Assembly: GCA_958350755.1 (NCBI GenBank)
Contig: CATWID010000026.1
Location: forward strand, 1-25,971
Length of the DNA stretch: 25,971 nt
Direction of reading: 5' to 3'
Source of the DNA: an uncultured Collinsella sp.
GTDB lineage: Bacteria; Actinomycetota; Coriobacteriia; Coriobacteriales; Coriobacteriaceae
Under the pieces are notes generated by a model. It saw nothing but the letters and a program-made list of their open reading frames with translations. It was not told the origin of the DNA and made no database searches. Within the stretch, counting starts at the first letter, position 1, and the number at the start of each line of letters is the position of its first letter. A program made the translations under genes and the position numbers. Below are positions 9,020 to 17,379 of the stretch, piece by piece.

Positions 9020-9032
9020 TAAAGTGACACCC
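9010..9032 (-). promoter_or_regulatory. RAT-like site in the antiterminator leader
   Basis: Minus-strand 23-nt segment beginning GGGTGTCAC and ending GGGCATGACC. It shares its 3' part with the site at 8013-8045 but is shorter than a canonical 29-30 nt RAT. Its 3' half overlaps the terminator stem, which is the functional arrangement. Confidence 0.6.
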
Positions 9033-9109
9033 GAATATATGTGCAATTGAATAACGAACGGAATCCGGATGGCCATGCTCCCCAAAGGGATAACAACCCA
9101 TCACATGTA

Positions 9110-9138
9110 TTTATAGGCCCACCCGAGATGAACGTCAA
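9110..9138 (-). promoter_or_regulatory. Promoter of the beta-glucoside cluster
   Basis: Minus-strand -35 TTGACG (9133-9138), a spacer of exactly 17 nt, and -10 TATAAA (9110-9115). Transcription would start near 9103 and run through the RAT-like site and terminator. Confidence 0.7.
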
Positions 9139-9148
9139 GTGTAAATTT

Positions 9149-9163
9149 GCGTAATCCGCACCC
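9149..9163 (+). repeat. 15-bp direct repeat, copy 1
   Basis: GCGTAATCCGCACCC, identical to the copy at 9183-9197. The start-to-start distance is 34 bp, close to three helical turns. It lies just upstream of the cluster -35 box, a plausible position for an activator or repressor. Confidence 0.6.
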
Positions 9164-9182
9164 TTGATTGGCAACTTCATCC

Positions 9183-9197
9183 GCGTAATCCGCACCC
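9183..9197 (+). repeat. 15-bp direct repeat, copy 2
   Basis: Second exact copy of GCGTAATCCGCACCC, between the first copy and the palindrome at 9213-9275. Confidence 0.6.
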
Positions 9198-9212
9198 CCG
9201 ACTGATTCTGAG

Positions 9213-9275
9213 TTGCGGTGAAATAGTTCCTGATGGAGCCAGCTGGGCCGTAAAACAGGAACTATTTCACCGCAA
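9213..9275. repeat. Long palindrome (copy 1 of TTGCGGTGAAATAG family)
   Basis: Perfect 20-bp arms (9213-9232, 9256-9275) around a 23-nt loop. The outer arm TTGCGGTGAAATAG is shared with the palindrome at 20335-20405; the next three base pairs differ but remain paired. It lies 39 nt past the addA stop. No T-tract follows on either strand. Confidence 0.85.
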
Positions 9276-9313
9276 GTTATGGGGAGACTGGGCGTGCGGA
9301 CGGCCCTGGTGAG

Positions 9314-12300
9314 CTAGAGGTTGTAGGTGACCACCTGGGACTCGGCGGGGTTGGAGGGATCGGACTGCTCCACGCGGACGAACTTGACCGTCACCGTCTT
9401 AAAGCCCGCCTTGTGCAGAACATCCGAATAGACGCGCGCCTGCAGGGCGTGCTTCTCGAACAGCTGGTCGGGTGTCTCATCCGGCGTGCCACCCGTCTTG
9501 TAGTCGATGGCCAGTGCGCGTGGCGGATCGGCCGGGTCGGTCGCCAGTGCATCGATGGCGCCCTCGGCATATGCACCGTAGCGGGCAATGTCCTTGTCCT
9601 CGCAGCCCAGCGAAAAGAACGGCACCTCGGCGCGAACGCACGGCCAGGCAAGCAGCTCGGCACGGACCGCCGACTTGAGCCAGCGGTCCAGGGCAACGTC
9701 GAAGCGCTCGCGCTGCTCCGGCGTCAGGCGCCACAGACGCGCCAGCGCATCGGCACGCGCGGCGGGCAGCTCATCGGCACCCATCTCGATCAGCCACTGG
9801 CAGGCGGCATGGAACGCCGAGCCCAGCGCCATGGGGTTGCCGGCGGGCTCGACAGCAGCCACGTCCGCATCCGTCATCTCGGAACCATCCGACTCCGCAT
9901 CATCGCCGGCCTCGTCCATGGGCACGTGTGCCTCGGCGGCACGGTCCTCGGACTCGGCATGCAGCGCCGCGGCAATTGACGAGTAGCTGTACGAATCGCG
10001 CGCCGGATACGGGCAGGTGCCCATGCGCACGCCCACCGCCTGGGGATACACGAGCTCAAACGCATCGGGCTCGGGGTCGGCAGGACCGGGAACGGCGGCG
10101 CGGGCATCCGCACCGGCACCCTCCGGCTCCGCATCGCCGCGGACAAGCCTGCCTTCGGCATCAAGCGAAGCATTGGCCTCAAACGACTGCTCGCCAAAAG
10201 CAAAGTCAGCCAGCGAGATGAGCTCGTAGTCGCCCGGCTGGGAGTTGTCGAACACCAAACGGTCGGCATCGAGCTGCGGCATGTCCAGGCCGTCCGTCGG
10301 CAGAATACGACGCAGCACGTCGTAGGTCAGATCGGTCTCGACGTCGAAGGTCGGCGCGCACAGCTTGCCACGGCTCACGCCGGCATCCATCGCCAGAATG
10401 ACCAGCTCGCGCGCACGCGTCATGGCAACATAGAGCAAGCGGGCCCGCTCCTCGAGCGAAAGCTGCAGGTCGTCGTCGCGCAGGCGGGCAAATGCCTCGG
10501 CGGGAGAGCCCGTCGCACAGACGTCCTCCATGAGCTCTGGCGGCAGCCACAACGACGTGCCCTTGCCCTTAAACGCATGCTCAAACTGCTTTTTGACGTC
10601 GTCGCCCTTCACAAAGGTTCCGTCGGCGAGCTTAACGCCGTCGAAGCGTGCCGGCAGCGCCACGATCTGCGCTCCGCCCTCGACGCGACCCATCTGTGCC
10701 GCACCCGAGGACTTACGAACGCCAAAACACTCGGCAACCGCTACGACCGGATACTCCAGACCCTTGGACGCATGCACCGTCATGATGCGTACCGCGCCGT
10801 CGCCCTCCTCGTTGAGCGCGCCCGGGGCCTCCTTGCCCGCCAAGAAGCGGTCGAAGGCGAGCGCAATGGAGCGCGGCGAGTTGCCGAGCTCGGCCTCTGC
10901 CTCGGCCACGGCGTCGAGCGCCTTGAGCACGTTGGCGGCAATGGCCTTGCCCTCGGGACCACGCTGTGCCAGACGCACAAACCAGCCGGAGGCGTTGACC
11001 ACGTCGCGCGCGATCGCCGCGAACGAATCGCGGCCCACACGACGAAGCGCATAGCATAGCACCTCGCGGGCGCGCGTCACGAGCGGCAGGCTCTGCAAGC
11101 CCGGCACATCGGAATCGCTCATGATGCCCGCGTCGATGTTGCGGCGCGAGGTCTCCCCCGTCTGGTCGTCCAGCTTGGTCGCCAGCGCCAGGAACTCCTG
11201 GGCGCCGAGCGCAAACATCGGCGAGGCCAGCAGCGGCATAAGGCCCTGCGCCGTATCGGCCGGATTGGCGAGCGCGCAGACTAGGGCGCGCACCGTCTGC
11301 ACCTCGGCTGCCTGGGCAAAGACCGAGCCACCCGCGATCACGCAGTCGAGTCCTTGGTCGCGGAAAGCCTGGGCATAGACGTCGGCGTTGGTCATGCGGC
11401 CCAGCAGCAGCACCATGCCGCCCTGGGGCTGACCGGCATCGGCAAGCGCGCGGAACCGCTCTGCGATCGCGCGGGCCTTGGCCTGTGTGCGCTCCTGCGT
11501 ACTGCCGCCGGCAACAAAGAGGGCCTGACGACGCGAGGCGTCTGCCACCAGCGTGTCCTTGCGGCCGTCGCTCGCCTCAAGATCCAAAAAGCCCTGCATC
11601 AGGCCGCCGTCGTCGCCGTCGAAGACGCGAGCCACATAGCGTAGCACCTCGTCGTGGCTGCGGAAGTTGCGCACGAGCTTAACGAGCTCGCCAGCAGGGG
11701 CGTCGGCCGCGGCAGTCGCCTCGGGCGCGGCAGACGAGCCCACCTTGCGCTCCTGGCGACGGAACACCTCGACCTCCGCCCCGCGGAAGCGGTAGATCGA
11801 CTGCTGTGCATCGCCTACGGTACACAACGCGCGCTCCCCCGCACCCGTCAGGTAACGGATCAGGTCGACCTGCATCTGATCGGTATCCTGGAACTCATCG
11901 ATCATGACCATCTTAAAGCGACCCTCGTATGCCGCTCGGATGGCCGGGTAATCGCGCAGGGCCTCGTAGGCCATGCGCAGCAGATCGTTGTTGTCGAGGG
12001 CAGACTGGCCGGCCTTGAGCGCGCGGTACTCAGCCTCTACAGCACGGGCAAGCCCCACCAGCGCCTCGAGCGCGGGACCGCCGCAGGCCAGCACGATATT
12101 GATAAACGCATCGGCGGCCTCTGCCTTGAGTAGCTCCACCTGCTCCTTAGGGAATGCCTTGCTCGCGCGCGGCATGGTGCACGACATCATGAGTCGCGCC
12201 GCATCGGCCATGGTCTTGCCGCTCGCCTCGAACGCGTCGATGGCATCGAGCGCCGTCTGCGCTTTTTCGGTCGCGGCCTTGCTTGCGCCCAACGCCGATC

Positions 12301-12937
12301 GATAGGCATCGGCAAGGGCCGAGGTGTCGGCCTGGCCGCGCGCCACGCGCACGTCGTCCATACCGCCCGGCAGCTGGCTCGAGAGCTCCAGCAGGTCGCG
12401 CACCAGACCCTTGATGGTCGTGCCGGCGCCAAAGGGACCGCCCTCGCCCGCCATGGGATACCAGGCGTAGAGGGCCTTGAGCGATGCCGCGAGCTCGGGG
12501 GCGGCATCGGGCGCCGTCGCGCGGGCCAGCACATGCTCAACAGCCTGGTCCATAAGCTCGTCGGTATCGGTGAGCACCGTGAACTCGGGATCGATACCCA
12601 GCTCCAACGCGTGTGCGCGCAGGATACGCGAGCACATGCCGTGAATGGTCGAAATCCACGCATCGTCGACGGTCAGGGCTTCCTCGTCCATACCCTCGTC
12701 GATGAGCGCGCGGCGCACGCGGTCACGGATCTCGGCCGCGGCATCTTTGGTAAAGGTAATGGCGAGCACCTGGTCCAGATGCTCGACAAACGGACCGGAT
12801 TCGGGCGAGAGCGCATAGACAATGCGGCGCGTGAGGGTAAAGGTCTTGCCCGAGCCGGCACCCGCCGAGACAAACAGCGGGCGGTCGAGCGTTTTGACGA
12901 CTTGCAGCTGTTGCGGCATCAAAGTCGAAAGATCCAT
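9314..12937 (-). CDS. addA: Helicase-nuclease subunit AddA
   Basis: 1207-residue UvrD/RecB-type superfamily 1 helicase with a C-terminal nuclease. Walker A is SAGAGSGKT (about residues 24-32), Walker B MIDEFQDTD, then GDAQQSIYRFRG, TVHASKGLEYPVV and LLYVAMTRAREL for the later helicase motifs. The PD-(D/E)XK nuclease core near the C terminus has EGAIDAL and LAIDYKTGG. With AddB it unwinds and resects double-strand ends, loading recombinase for repair. Its ATG lies 3 nt after the addB stop; GGAGGG inside the addB end is its ribosome site, so translation is probably coupled. A region at about residues 930-1040 is rich in Ala/Glu/Asp and looks like a loosely conserved linker before the nuclease domain. 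Length and motifs are complete. Confidence 0.95.
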   Translation of the reverse strand: MDLSTLMPQQLQVVKTLDRPLFVSAGAGSGKTFTLTRRIVYALSPESGPFVEHLDQVLAITFTKDAAAEIRDRVRRALIDEGMDEEALTVDDAWISTIHGMCSRILRAHALELGIDPEFTVLTDTDELMDQAVEHVLARATAPDAAPELAASLKALYAWYPMAGEGGPFGAGTTIKGLVRDLLELSSQLPGGMDDVRVARGQADTSALADAYRSALGASKAATEKAQTALDAIDAFEASGKTMADAARLMMSCTMPRASKAFPKEQVELLKAEAADAFINIVLACGGPALEALVGLARAVEAEYRALKAGQSALDNNDLLRMAYEALRDYPAIRAAYEGRFKMVMIDEFQDTDQMQVDLIRYLTGAGERALCTVGDAQQSIYRFRGAEVEVFRRQERKVGSSAAPEATAAADAPAGELVKLVRNFRSHDEVLRYVARVFDGDDGGLMQGFLDLEASDGRKDTLVADASRRQALFVAGGSTQERTQAKARAIAERFRALADAGQPQGGMVLLLGRMTNADVYAQAFRDQGLDCVIAGGSVFAQAAEVQTVRALVCALANPADTAQGLMPLLASPMFALGAQEFLALATKLDDQTGETSRRNIDAGIMSDSDVPGLQSLPLVTRAREVLCYALRRVGRDSFAAIARDVVNASGWFVRLAQRGPEGKAIAANVLKALDAVAEAEAELGNSPRSIALAFDRFLAGKEAPGALNEEGDGAVRIMTVHASKGLEYPVVAVAECFGVRKSSGAAQMGRVEGGAQIVALPARFDGVKLADGTFVKGDDVKKQFEHAFKGKGTSLWLPPELMEDVCATGSPAEAFARLRDDDLQLSLEERARLLYVAMTRARELVILAMDAGVSRGKLCAPTFDVETDLTYDVLRRILPTDGLDMPQLDADRLVFDNSQPGDYELISLADFAFGEQSFEANASLDAEGRLVRGDAEPEGAGADARAAVPGPADPEPDAFELVYPQAVGVRMGTCPYPARDSYSYSSIAAALHAESEDRAAEAHVPMDEAGDDAESDGSEMTDADVAAVEPAGNPMALGSAFHAACQWLIEMGADELPAARADALARLWRLTPEQRERFDVALDRWLKSAVRAELLAWPCVRAEVPFFSLGCEDKDIARYGAYAEGAIDALATDPADPPRALAIDYKTGGTPDETPDQLFEKHALQARVYSDVLHKAGFKTVTVKFVRVEQSDPSNPAESQVVTYNL

Positions 12938-12940
12938 GGT

Positions 12941-15900
12941 CTACACGTCCCTCCTTACAAACGTTCCTTCGTGGTTATACGAGCAGCGCGCATGCGCGGC
13001 CTGCGCCGATGTCGGATCGACAGCGGCGACGTCGCCCGCCTCGAGCTCGCGCAGGCGCTCGGCAATGCCGGTCTCCACGCGGTCGAGCAGCGCATCGAAG
13101 TCCATGTTGCCGCCCTCGCCGGGAAAGCCCTTCTTAAGGCCCGGGATGCGACCGTCGCCGCGCTCTTCCTCGAGCAGCTCGGCACTTGCGGCGCCGCGCA
13201 GCGCGGGCTTGCCGCCCTTGGTGGAAAAGTAGAGCGCTGCGCGGGTATCTAGGCCCAGCGCCCGACGCATGGCCTGCGCGTAGATGAGTGTCTGGGTATG
13301 GGGCGGCAGCCAGCGCGGGTCGTCGATGGGAGCCTCGCCCGACTCCTCGTCGCGCACCGTGGGGTCGGCGAGCTTAAACTCCTCGACACCCGAACGATGC
13401 TTGTAGTCGATTACCACGGCGCGATTCTCGGCATCCACATCCACGCGGTCGATGCGCCCGCCGAGCGGCCAACCGGCATACTCGACCTGGAGCTCGTTGA
13501 ACGCAAACTCCAGATAGCGCGGCGCGAAGGGCGCGAGCGCCTCGGACTCGTAGGCGAGCACGCCTTCCAACTGCGGCAGAATCTCGGCCACCTGACGCTC
13601 CTCCACCGGGGAGAGCGGCACCAGCGGGCCCTCGGTACCGCGCTTGCCGGCGTGCTCGGCCAGGGTCTCGGCAAAGACCTCGTGCAGCAGCTCCTTCGCG
13701 CGCGGCAGATTCATGGGCGTCACGCGCTCCATGCCCTCCTGCGGAAGACGCGCATGCAAGTGCTCCAGCACGTCATGGACAAAGTTGCCCTTCTCCATGT
13801 TGCCAAAGCCCGCATCGATGGACTGGGGCTTGACGCGATACGACACGAACCAGCACAGCGGGCAGGTGGAATAGGCCTCGATCTGCGAGGCGGACGTCAG
13901 ACGCGGCACGAGCGGCGCGTCCTCGTCCTCGCCGTCACGACGGCGCAGGACCAAATACGGCACGGCCTCGGCACTCAGATGCTGAGGGGCTTCACAGGTC
14001 ACGCGCTCGCGCTTGAGACCTTCGCCTGCCGCGGGATCGAAGTCCCTTACGATATCGCCCTCACCCACGCACTTCGCCTTGTCGGCGTCAGCGGCCTTAG
14101 CGTCGTCAGCGGCCTTGGCATCGTCAGCGGTCTTGTCGGCGTCAGCGGCCTTGTCGGCGTCAGCGGCCTTAGCAGCGTCAGCGGCCTCGGCGTGCGCCCG
14201 CAGCTCGGTCCACACGGCGGCTGGATAGCACTCGCGTGCCTGGCGATCGTGCGTCACGCGGGCAAGCGCAACCGGACCGCGTGCCGTCTGCATCGCGTGG
14301 CCAAAGCGCACGCGCAGCAAAGCCGCGGGCTCAAGCGTCACGCCCTCGCGACCAAGGCTCGCCGTCAGCGTGGCCAGCGGCCCCTCCTCGTGTGAGAGCG
14401 GATAGCTGTCCAGATCGACATCGGCAAACAGCACGGCATCGTAGCTGCCGGGGCGCAGGGCCGCCGCATCGGCAAGCGAAGTAAAGCGAACCTGGGCACG
14501 TGGCGCACGGTCAACCTCGTAGGTCTCGTAATCGTAGGCGGTGCTACGCTTGTCCACCTTGGTGCGAATGCCATCGAGCACGGGCACGGTCGCGGCCTGC
14601 GACACGTCGAGCGCGCGAGCATCGTTCATAAGGATGTCGATCGCGTGGCGCAGCAGGGCCACCTCCGCCTGGCGACGGGCCTGACCGTCGAGACCACCAA
14701 GCGCGCGATCGGGCAGTGCCTCGGCAACGGCAAGCATGGCCTTGAGCGCCGTCACGGGCTTGTCGCGCCACAGCGCCTGAAACACGTCCGAGACCACGCA
14801 TGGCACGTTCTTAAACCAGTTCTCGTCGCTCGCCGCTTTACGCGCGCCCCTCACCTGGCCCTGCACGCTCTGCAGCAGGCTCTTGACGCCCGCAGTGGTC
14901 TTGCTGCGCGACAGTCGCATGTTCTTATCGAAGGTTCGCGCGCTGGCGGCATCGGCGCCTGAAAGCGGACTGTAGATCCAGTCAGTAAGCTCCGGGGCGG
15001 GCCACCACTCGGTCTTGGAGGCGGTGCCCTCGTCGGCGGCCTTCATGCGCTCGATCAGATTGGCGAGCGCCGTGAACTGCCTGCCCGCAATGGATTGGGA
15101 AAACGCCGTGAACTCGGCCGTCTCGGCAGCAACGTGGCGCGCCGCCAAACGAGCGGCAAGCTCGCCGAACAGCTGGGGTGCCCGGGCGGACACCACGAGT
15201 ACGCGCACGGGATCGACGGGTGCGGAGGCGGCATCGTTGACCTTGGACTCCTTGCGCGCTTTCACCATCTTATCGATGACGTCCGCATAGACACGGGCAC
15301 GGGCATGGGGCCCGGCGACTTCCACAAAGGCAGGACGTACGACGGACTTTGGAGCAATCGCGGGAGCGCCGGCATCCTCGTCCAGCGGTGCAACCTCAAA
15401 CAGCACGCCGCGGGCATCAAAGGCGGCAGCCAGGTCCTCGCGCATCGCCGCTTGCTCGCAAGCGAGCAGCACGACAACCTCTCCCCCGTTGCTTGCCACG
15501 GCAGACAGCAACTCGAGCAGGCCGTGCGTAAACGACGTGATACCGCGCACGCATACGGCGCGGGTGCACGCCGGCAGGTTGTCGGCCAAAGCGCCGGCCA
15601 TAATGTCAGCCGCCTCGCAGGGCTCGACCATATCTCGACGGTCCAAACCGCGCGCATAGGCGCACAAAAGTTCAAACACGCGAGCCTCGGCGTCGCTTCT
15701 GGGCTTGGGCTTGCAAACGTTGTCGCAGCAACGCTCGGCACCTGTCCCTGCCACACCCGGCAGCACATCGCGAGCCATACGCGCGAGCATACGCACCGTG
15801 CCCTGGCTGCGCGAAAGCGGCTGCAGGTCGGCGTCGTCGAGACGCGCTACCATGTCCGAAAACAGCATCTGGCGCTGCAGGTTGTCGACGAAACCGCGCC

Positions 15901-16129
15901 CGTCGCCCAAAAGCTCCCAAAGCGAGCGAAGCCACGACGAAGGGGTCTTGTAATCGATACCCAGTGAAACCCCAACTTCCGCCGCATCATGACGGCACAG
16001 ATCGAGCTCGGCAAACGTAGGCGCCAGCAAAACGGCACGCCCGTGGCGGGCAACCAGGTCGGCGAGCAGCGCCGCCTCGGCATCGCTCAAATCCGCGCCG
16101 GCGTTGGTGGTATAGATTCGAACAGGCAT
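12941..16129 (-). CDS. addB: Helicase-nuclease subunit AddB-like protein
   Basis: 1062 residues, first gene of the pair with addA. The C-terminal nuclease core is clear: GGRIDRVDVD followed by VIDYKHRSG (about residue 905). The helicase-like N-terminal part is degenerate: no Walker A P-loop is visible, only LLAPTFAELD where Bacillus AddB has a GKT loop. Cysteines that bind the iron-sulfur cluster are only partly present: CPLC at about residue 755 and a single C-terminal Cys in HARCSYNH, where four are usual. Residues about 648-683 are an Ala/Asp/Lys repeat encoded by six 18-bp units. GGAGG lies 3 nt from the ATG, rather close. It should form the AddAB double-strand-break resection complex; whether it keeps a cluster is uncertain. 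Confidence 0.87.
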   Translation of the reverse strand: MPVRIYTTNAGADLSDAEAALLADLVARHGRAVLLAPTFAELDLCRHDAAEVGVSLGIDYKTPSSWLRSLWELLGDGRGFVDNLQRQMLFSDMVARLDDADLQPLSRSQGTVRMLARMARDVLPGVAGTGAERCCDNVCKPKPRSDAEARVFELLCAYARGLDRRDMVEPCEAADIMAGALADNLPACTRAVCVRGITSFTHGLLELLSAVASNGGEVVVLLACEQAAMREDLAAAFDARGVLFEVAPLDEDAGAPAIAPKSVVRPAFVEVAGPHARARVYADVIDKMVKARKESKVNDAASAPVDPVRVLVVSARAPQLFGELAARLAARHVAAETAEFTAFSQSIAGRQFTALANLIERMKAADEGTASKTEWWPAPELTDWIYSPLSGADAASARTFDKNMRLSRSKTTAGVKSLLQSVQGQVRGARKAASDENWFKNVPCVVSDVFQALWRDKPVTALKAMLAVAEALPDRALGGLDGQARRQAEVALLRHAIDILMNDARALDVSQAATVPVLDGIRTKVDKRSTAYDYETYEVDRAPRAQVRFTSLADAAALRPGSYDAVLFADVDLDSYPLSHEEGPLATLTASLGREGVTLEPAALLRVRFGHAMQTARGPVALARVTHDRQARECYPAAVWTELRAHAEAADAAKAADADKAADADKTADDAKAADDAKAADADKAKCVGEGDIVRDFDPAAGEGLKRERVTCEAPQHLSAEAVPYLVLRRRDGEDEDAPLVPRLTSASQIEAYSTCPLCWFVSYRVKPQSIDAGFGNMEKGNFVHDVLEHLHARLPQEGMERVTPMNLPRAKELLHEVFAETLAEHAGKRGTEGPLVPLSPVEERQVAEILPQLEGVLAYESEALAPFAPRYLEFAFNELQVEYAGWPLGGRIDRVDVDAENRAVVIDYKHRSGVEEFKLADPTVRDEESGEAPIDDPRWLPPHTQTLIYAQAMRRALGLDTRAALYFSTKGGKPALRGAASAELLEEERGDGRIPGLKKGFPGEGGNMDFDALLDRVETGIAERLRELEAGDVAAVDPTSAQAAHARCSYNHEGTFVRRDV
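14078..14185. repeat. In-frame 18-bp tandem repeat inside addB
   Basis: Six units of 18 bp related to CTTGTCGGCGTCAGCGGC (plus strand); units 1, 4 and 5 are identical and the others differ at a few bases. They encode an alternating Ala/Asp/Lys stretch in AddB. Unit length is a multiple of three, so copy-number change keeps the frame. Confidence 0.9.
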
Positions 16130-16233
16130 GGTCCTCCACTCAAACCGTTCGCAATAATCAGTGCTTCCATCCTACCCGCCCGCGCGGACACATTTGCCCC
16201 ACGCCAACAGATTTCCTCCGTCCCCAAGGGATC

Positions 16234-16259
16234 AAAAAACCGCCCCCGAAGGGACGGTT
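16234..16259 (-). terminator. Rho-independent terminator of the YerC-like gene
   Basis: Minus strand: AACCGTCCC, loop TTCG, GGGGCGGTT, then a T run. The 9-bp stem contains one G-U pair and is closed by a UUCG tetraloop. It lies 27 nt past the gene's stop. Confidence 0.92.
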
Positions 16260-16285
16260 CTGCGCAATTCGTTTTTGTCGCTGGC

Positions 16286-16585
16286 CTACTCGCCATCCTC
16301 CAGCTTGATGAGGATCTTGCGATAGCCGCCGTACTCGCCGTTGAGTGCCTTGGACACGCGGCTCACCGTAGTGGACGAAGCGCCGGTGCGGGCCTGAACC
16401 TCAACATAAGGCTCGCCCTCATCCAGATAACGCGCAACCTGCAGACGTTGCGAAAGATCGCAGATCTCGCGCGGCGTGCAGATATCGGTCAAAAACGCCT
16501 GGATATCCTTCTCGTCATCCAAAAGACTAAATGCGTGGACCAGCTGCTTGACATCAGGCTTGTCAAACATGTTCTCGATATTCAT
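16286..16585 (-). CDS. YerC/YecD family TrpR-related regulator
   Basis: 99 residues, the normal size of this family. TPREICDLSQRLQVARYL followed by a helix-turn-helix with SSTTVSRVSKAL matches the TrpR-superfamily DNA-binding domain of YerC/YecD proteins. Members are small cytoplasmic DNA-binding proteins whose ligand and targets are mostly unknown, so no pathway is assigned. The ATG at 16585 has only a weak GGCGGTG-like ribosome site. A strong terminator lies downstream, so it ends its own unit; the addB start lies about 156 nt further on. Upstream is a 324-nt divergent region shared with a small membrane protein gene. Confidence 0.88.
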   Translation of the reverse strand: MNIENMFDKPDVKQLVHAFSLLDDEKDIQAFLTDICTPREICDLSQRLQVARYLDEGEPYVEVQARTGASSTTVSRVSKALNGEYGGYRKILIKLEDGE

Positions 16586-16909
16586 CGATCACCGCCAAAC
16601 CCGCCATAAGGCATCGAAGTTGATACTGACATCGGGCATCGTTCGCCCGTTCTATGCAATAGGGCAACGCCTGTGGCTTTTGCCCGTAGCAGTGTAGCAC
16701 ACCACCAAACTAAAGCGACAAGACTCTCTGCCAGCGGCGCGTTTTTCAGGACGAACGCCGTTTTGAAACCGAATGCGCACGTAAGCTCCACGAATATCTG
16801 AGACAATGGCCGGCCGAACAAGGCGGCACACCCGAGCGGCCGTCCAAGCCGCCGCAGCAAACCGCTTCACGCGACACCGACGCACCCTGCGCAAGAAAGG
16901 ATTCACACC
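16586..16909. other. Divergent intergenic region with leader hairpins
   Basis: 324 nt between the YerC-like gene (minus) and the holin-family gene (plus). A minus-strand extended -10 (TGCTACACT) lies at 16691-16699. Downstream of it two hairpins can form: 16662-16685 (GGGCAA with TTGCCC plus an inner GCC/GGC) and 16633-16649 (CGGGC with GCCCG). Nothing convincing was found for a plus-strand promoter. Confidence 0.5.
16691..16699 (-). promoter_or_regulatory. Extended -10 promoter of the YerC-like gene
   Basis: Minus strand TGCTACACT, a TGn-extended -10. A TTGTCG lies 19 nt upstream as a weak -35. The start would fall near 16684, giving a leader of about 100 nt. Confidence 0.45.
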
Positions 16910-17275
16910 ATGCGCTTTATGCTTAACTGGCTCTTTACCTCGATCGCCATCGCGATTGCCACGTTCCTCGTCCCCGGCATCCAGCCCTTCGGTTTTGCCG
17001 AGGCCTGGGTCTGTTTCGCCTTCGTGGGACTGTTCCTGAACATCGTCGATTCGCTCGTCAAGCCGTTTCTGACGGTTATCTCGCTGCCGCTCACGATCAT
17101 TACGCTGGGTATTTTTCAGCTCGTAGTCAACAGCTTTATGCTCGAGCTGGCCAGCTATCTGTCGGTCAATCTGCTGGGCGCGGGTATCTCCATCGCCAGC
17201 TTTGGATCGGCCTTTATGGGCAGCATCCTGGTGTCCATCATGCGCAGCATCCTCGACAGCATCGCCGAGGGCTAA
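16910..17275 (+). CDS. Phage holin family small membrane protein (holin 4_2/YvlD type)
   Basis: 121 residues, almost entirely hydrophobic, with about four membrane segments (roughly 5-23, 30-50, 57-80 and 85-110) and a LVKPFLTVISLPLTIITLGIF block typical of the Phage_holin_4_2/YvlD family. Despite the name, chromosomal members are not associated with prophage here; no other phage gene is near, so a lysis role is not supported. AAGGA lies 8 nt before the ATG. A strong hairpin terminator begins 40 nt after the stop. It stands alone between the YerC-like gene (divergent) and the Rrf2 gene (convergent). Confidence 0.85.
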   Translation: MRFMLNWLFTSIAIAIATFLVPGIQPFGFAEAWVCFAFVGLFLNIVDSLVKPFLTVISLPLTIITLGIFQLVVNSFMLELASYLSVNLLGAGISIASFGSAFMGSILVSIMRSILDSIAEG

Positions 17276-17315
17276 AACGGCCATTCCGGCCGCGCCCGTC
17301 TCAACAGCCCAAAAC

Positions 17316-17348
17316 GAAGGCCGCCCATCACAAAAATGGGCGGCCTTC
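17316..17348. terminator. Bidirectional terminator between the holin-family and Rrf2 genes
   Basis: 13-bp perfect stem (GAAGGCCGCCCAT and its complement) with a 7-nt loop. TTATTT follows on the plus strand and GTTTTG on the minus strand, so it can end both convergent genes. Confidence 0.9.
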
Positions 17349-17379
17349 TTATTTGCCAAGTCTCAAAGGGCGAGAGAAT

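Larger units (their letters stand above)
8916..9313 (-). other. Leader and promoter region of the beta-glucoside cluster
   Basis: 398 nt without a gene between addA (3' end) and the antiterminator start. Read right to left on the minus strand it holds a long palindrome 9213-9275, two 15-bp direct repeats (9149-9163, 9183-9197), a promoter (9110-9138), then a transcribed leader of about 190 nt with the RAT-like site and terminator. Confidence 0.7.

Noticed and set aside
14078..14185. CRISPR-like array
   Set aside because: The units are directly adjacent without spacers, are in frame and encode part of AddB.
16910..17275. Prophage lysis module
   Set aside because: The holin-family protein is of the chromosomal YvlD type and no endolysin or phage structural gene is nearby.
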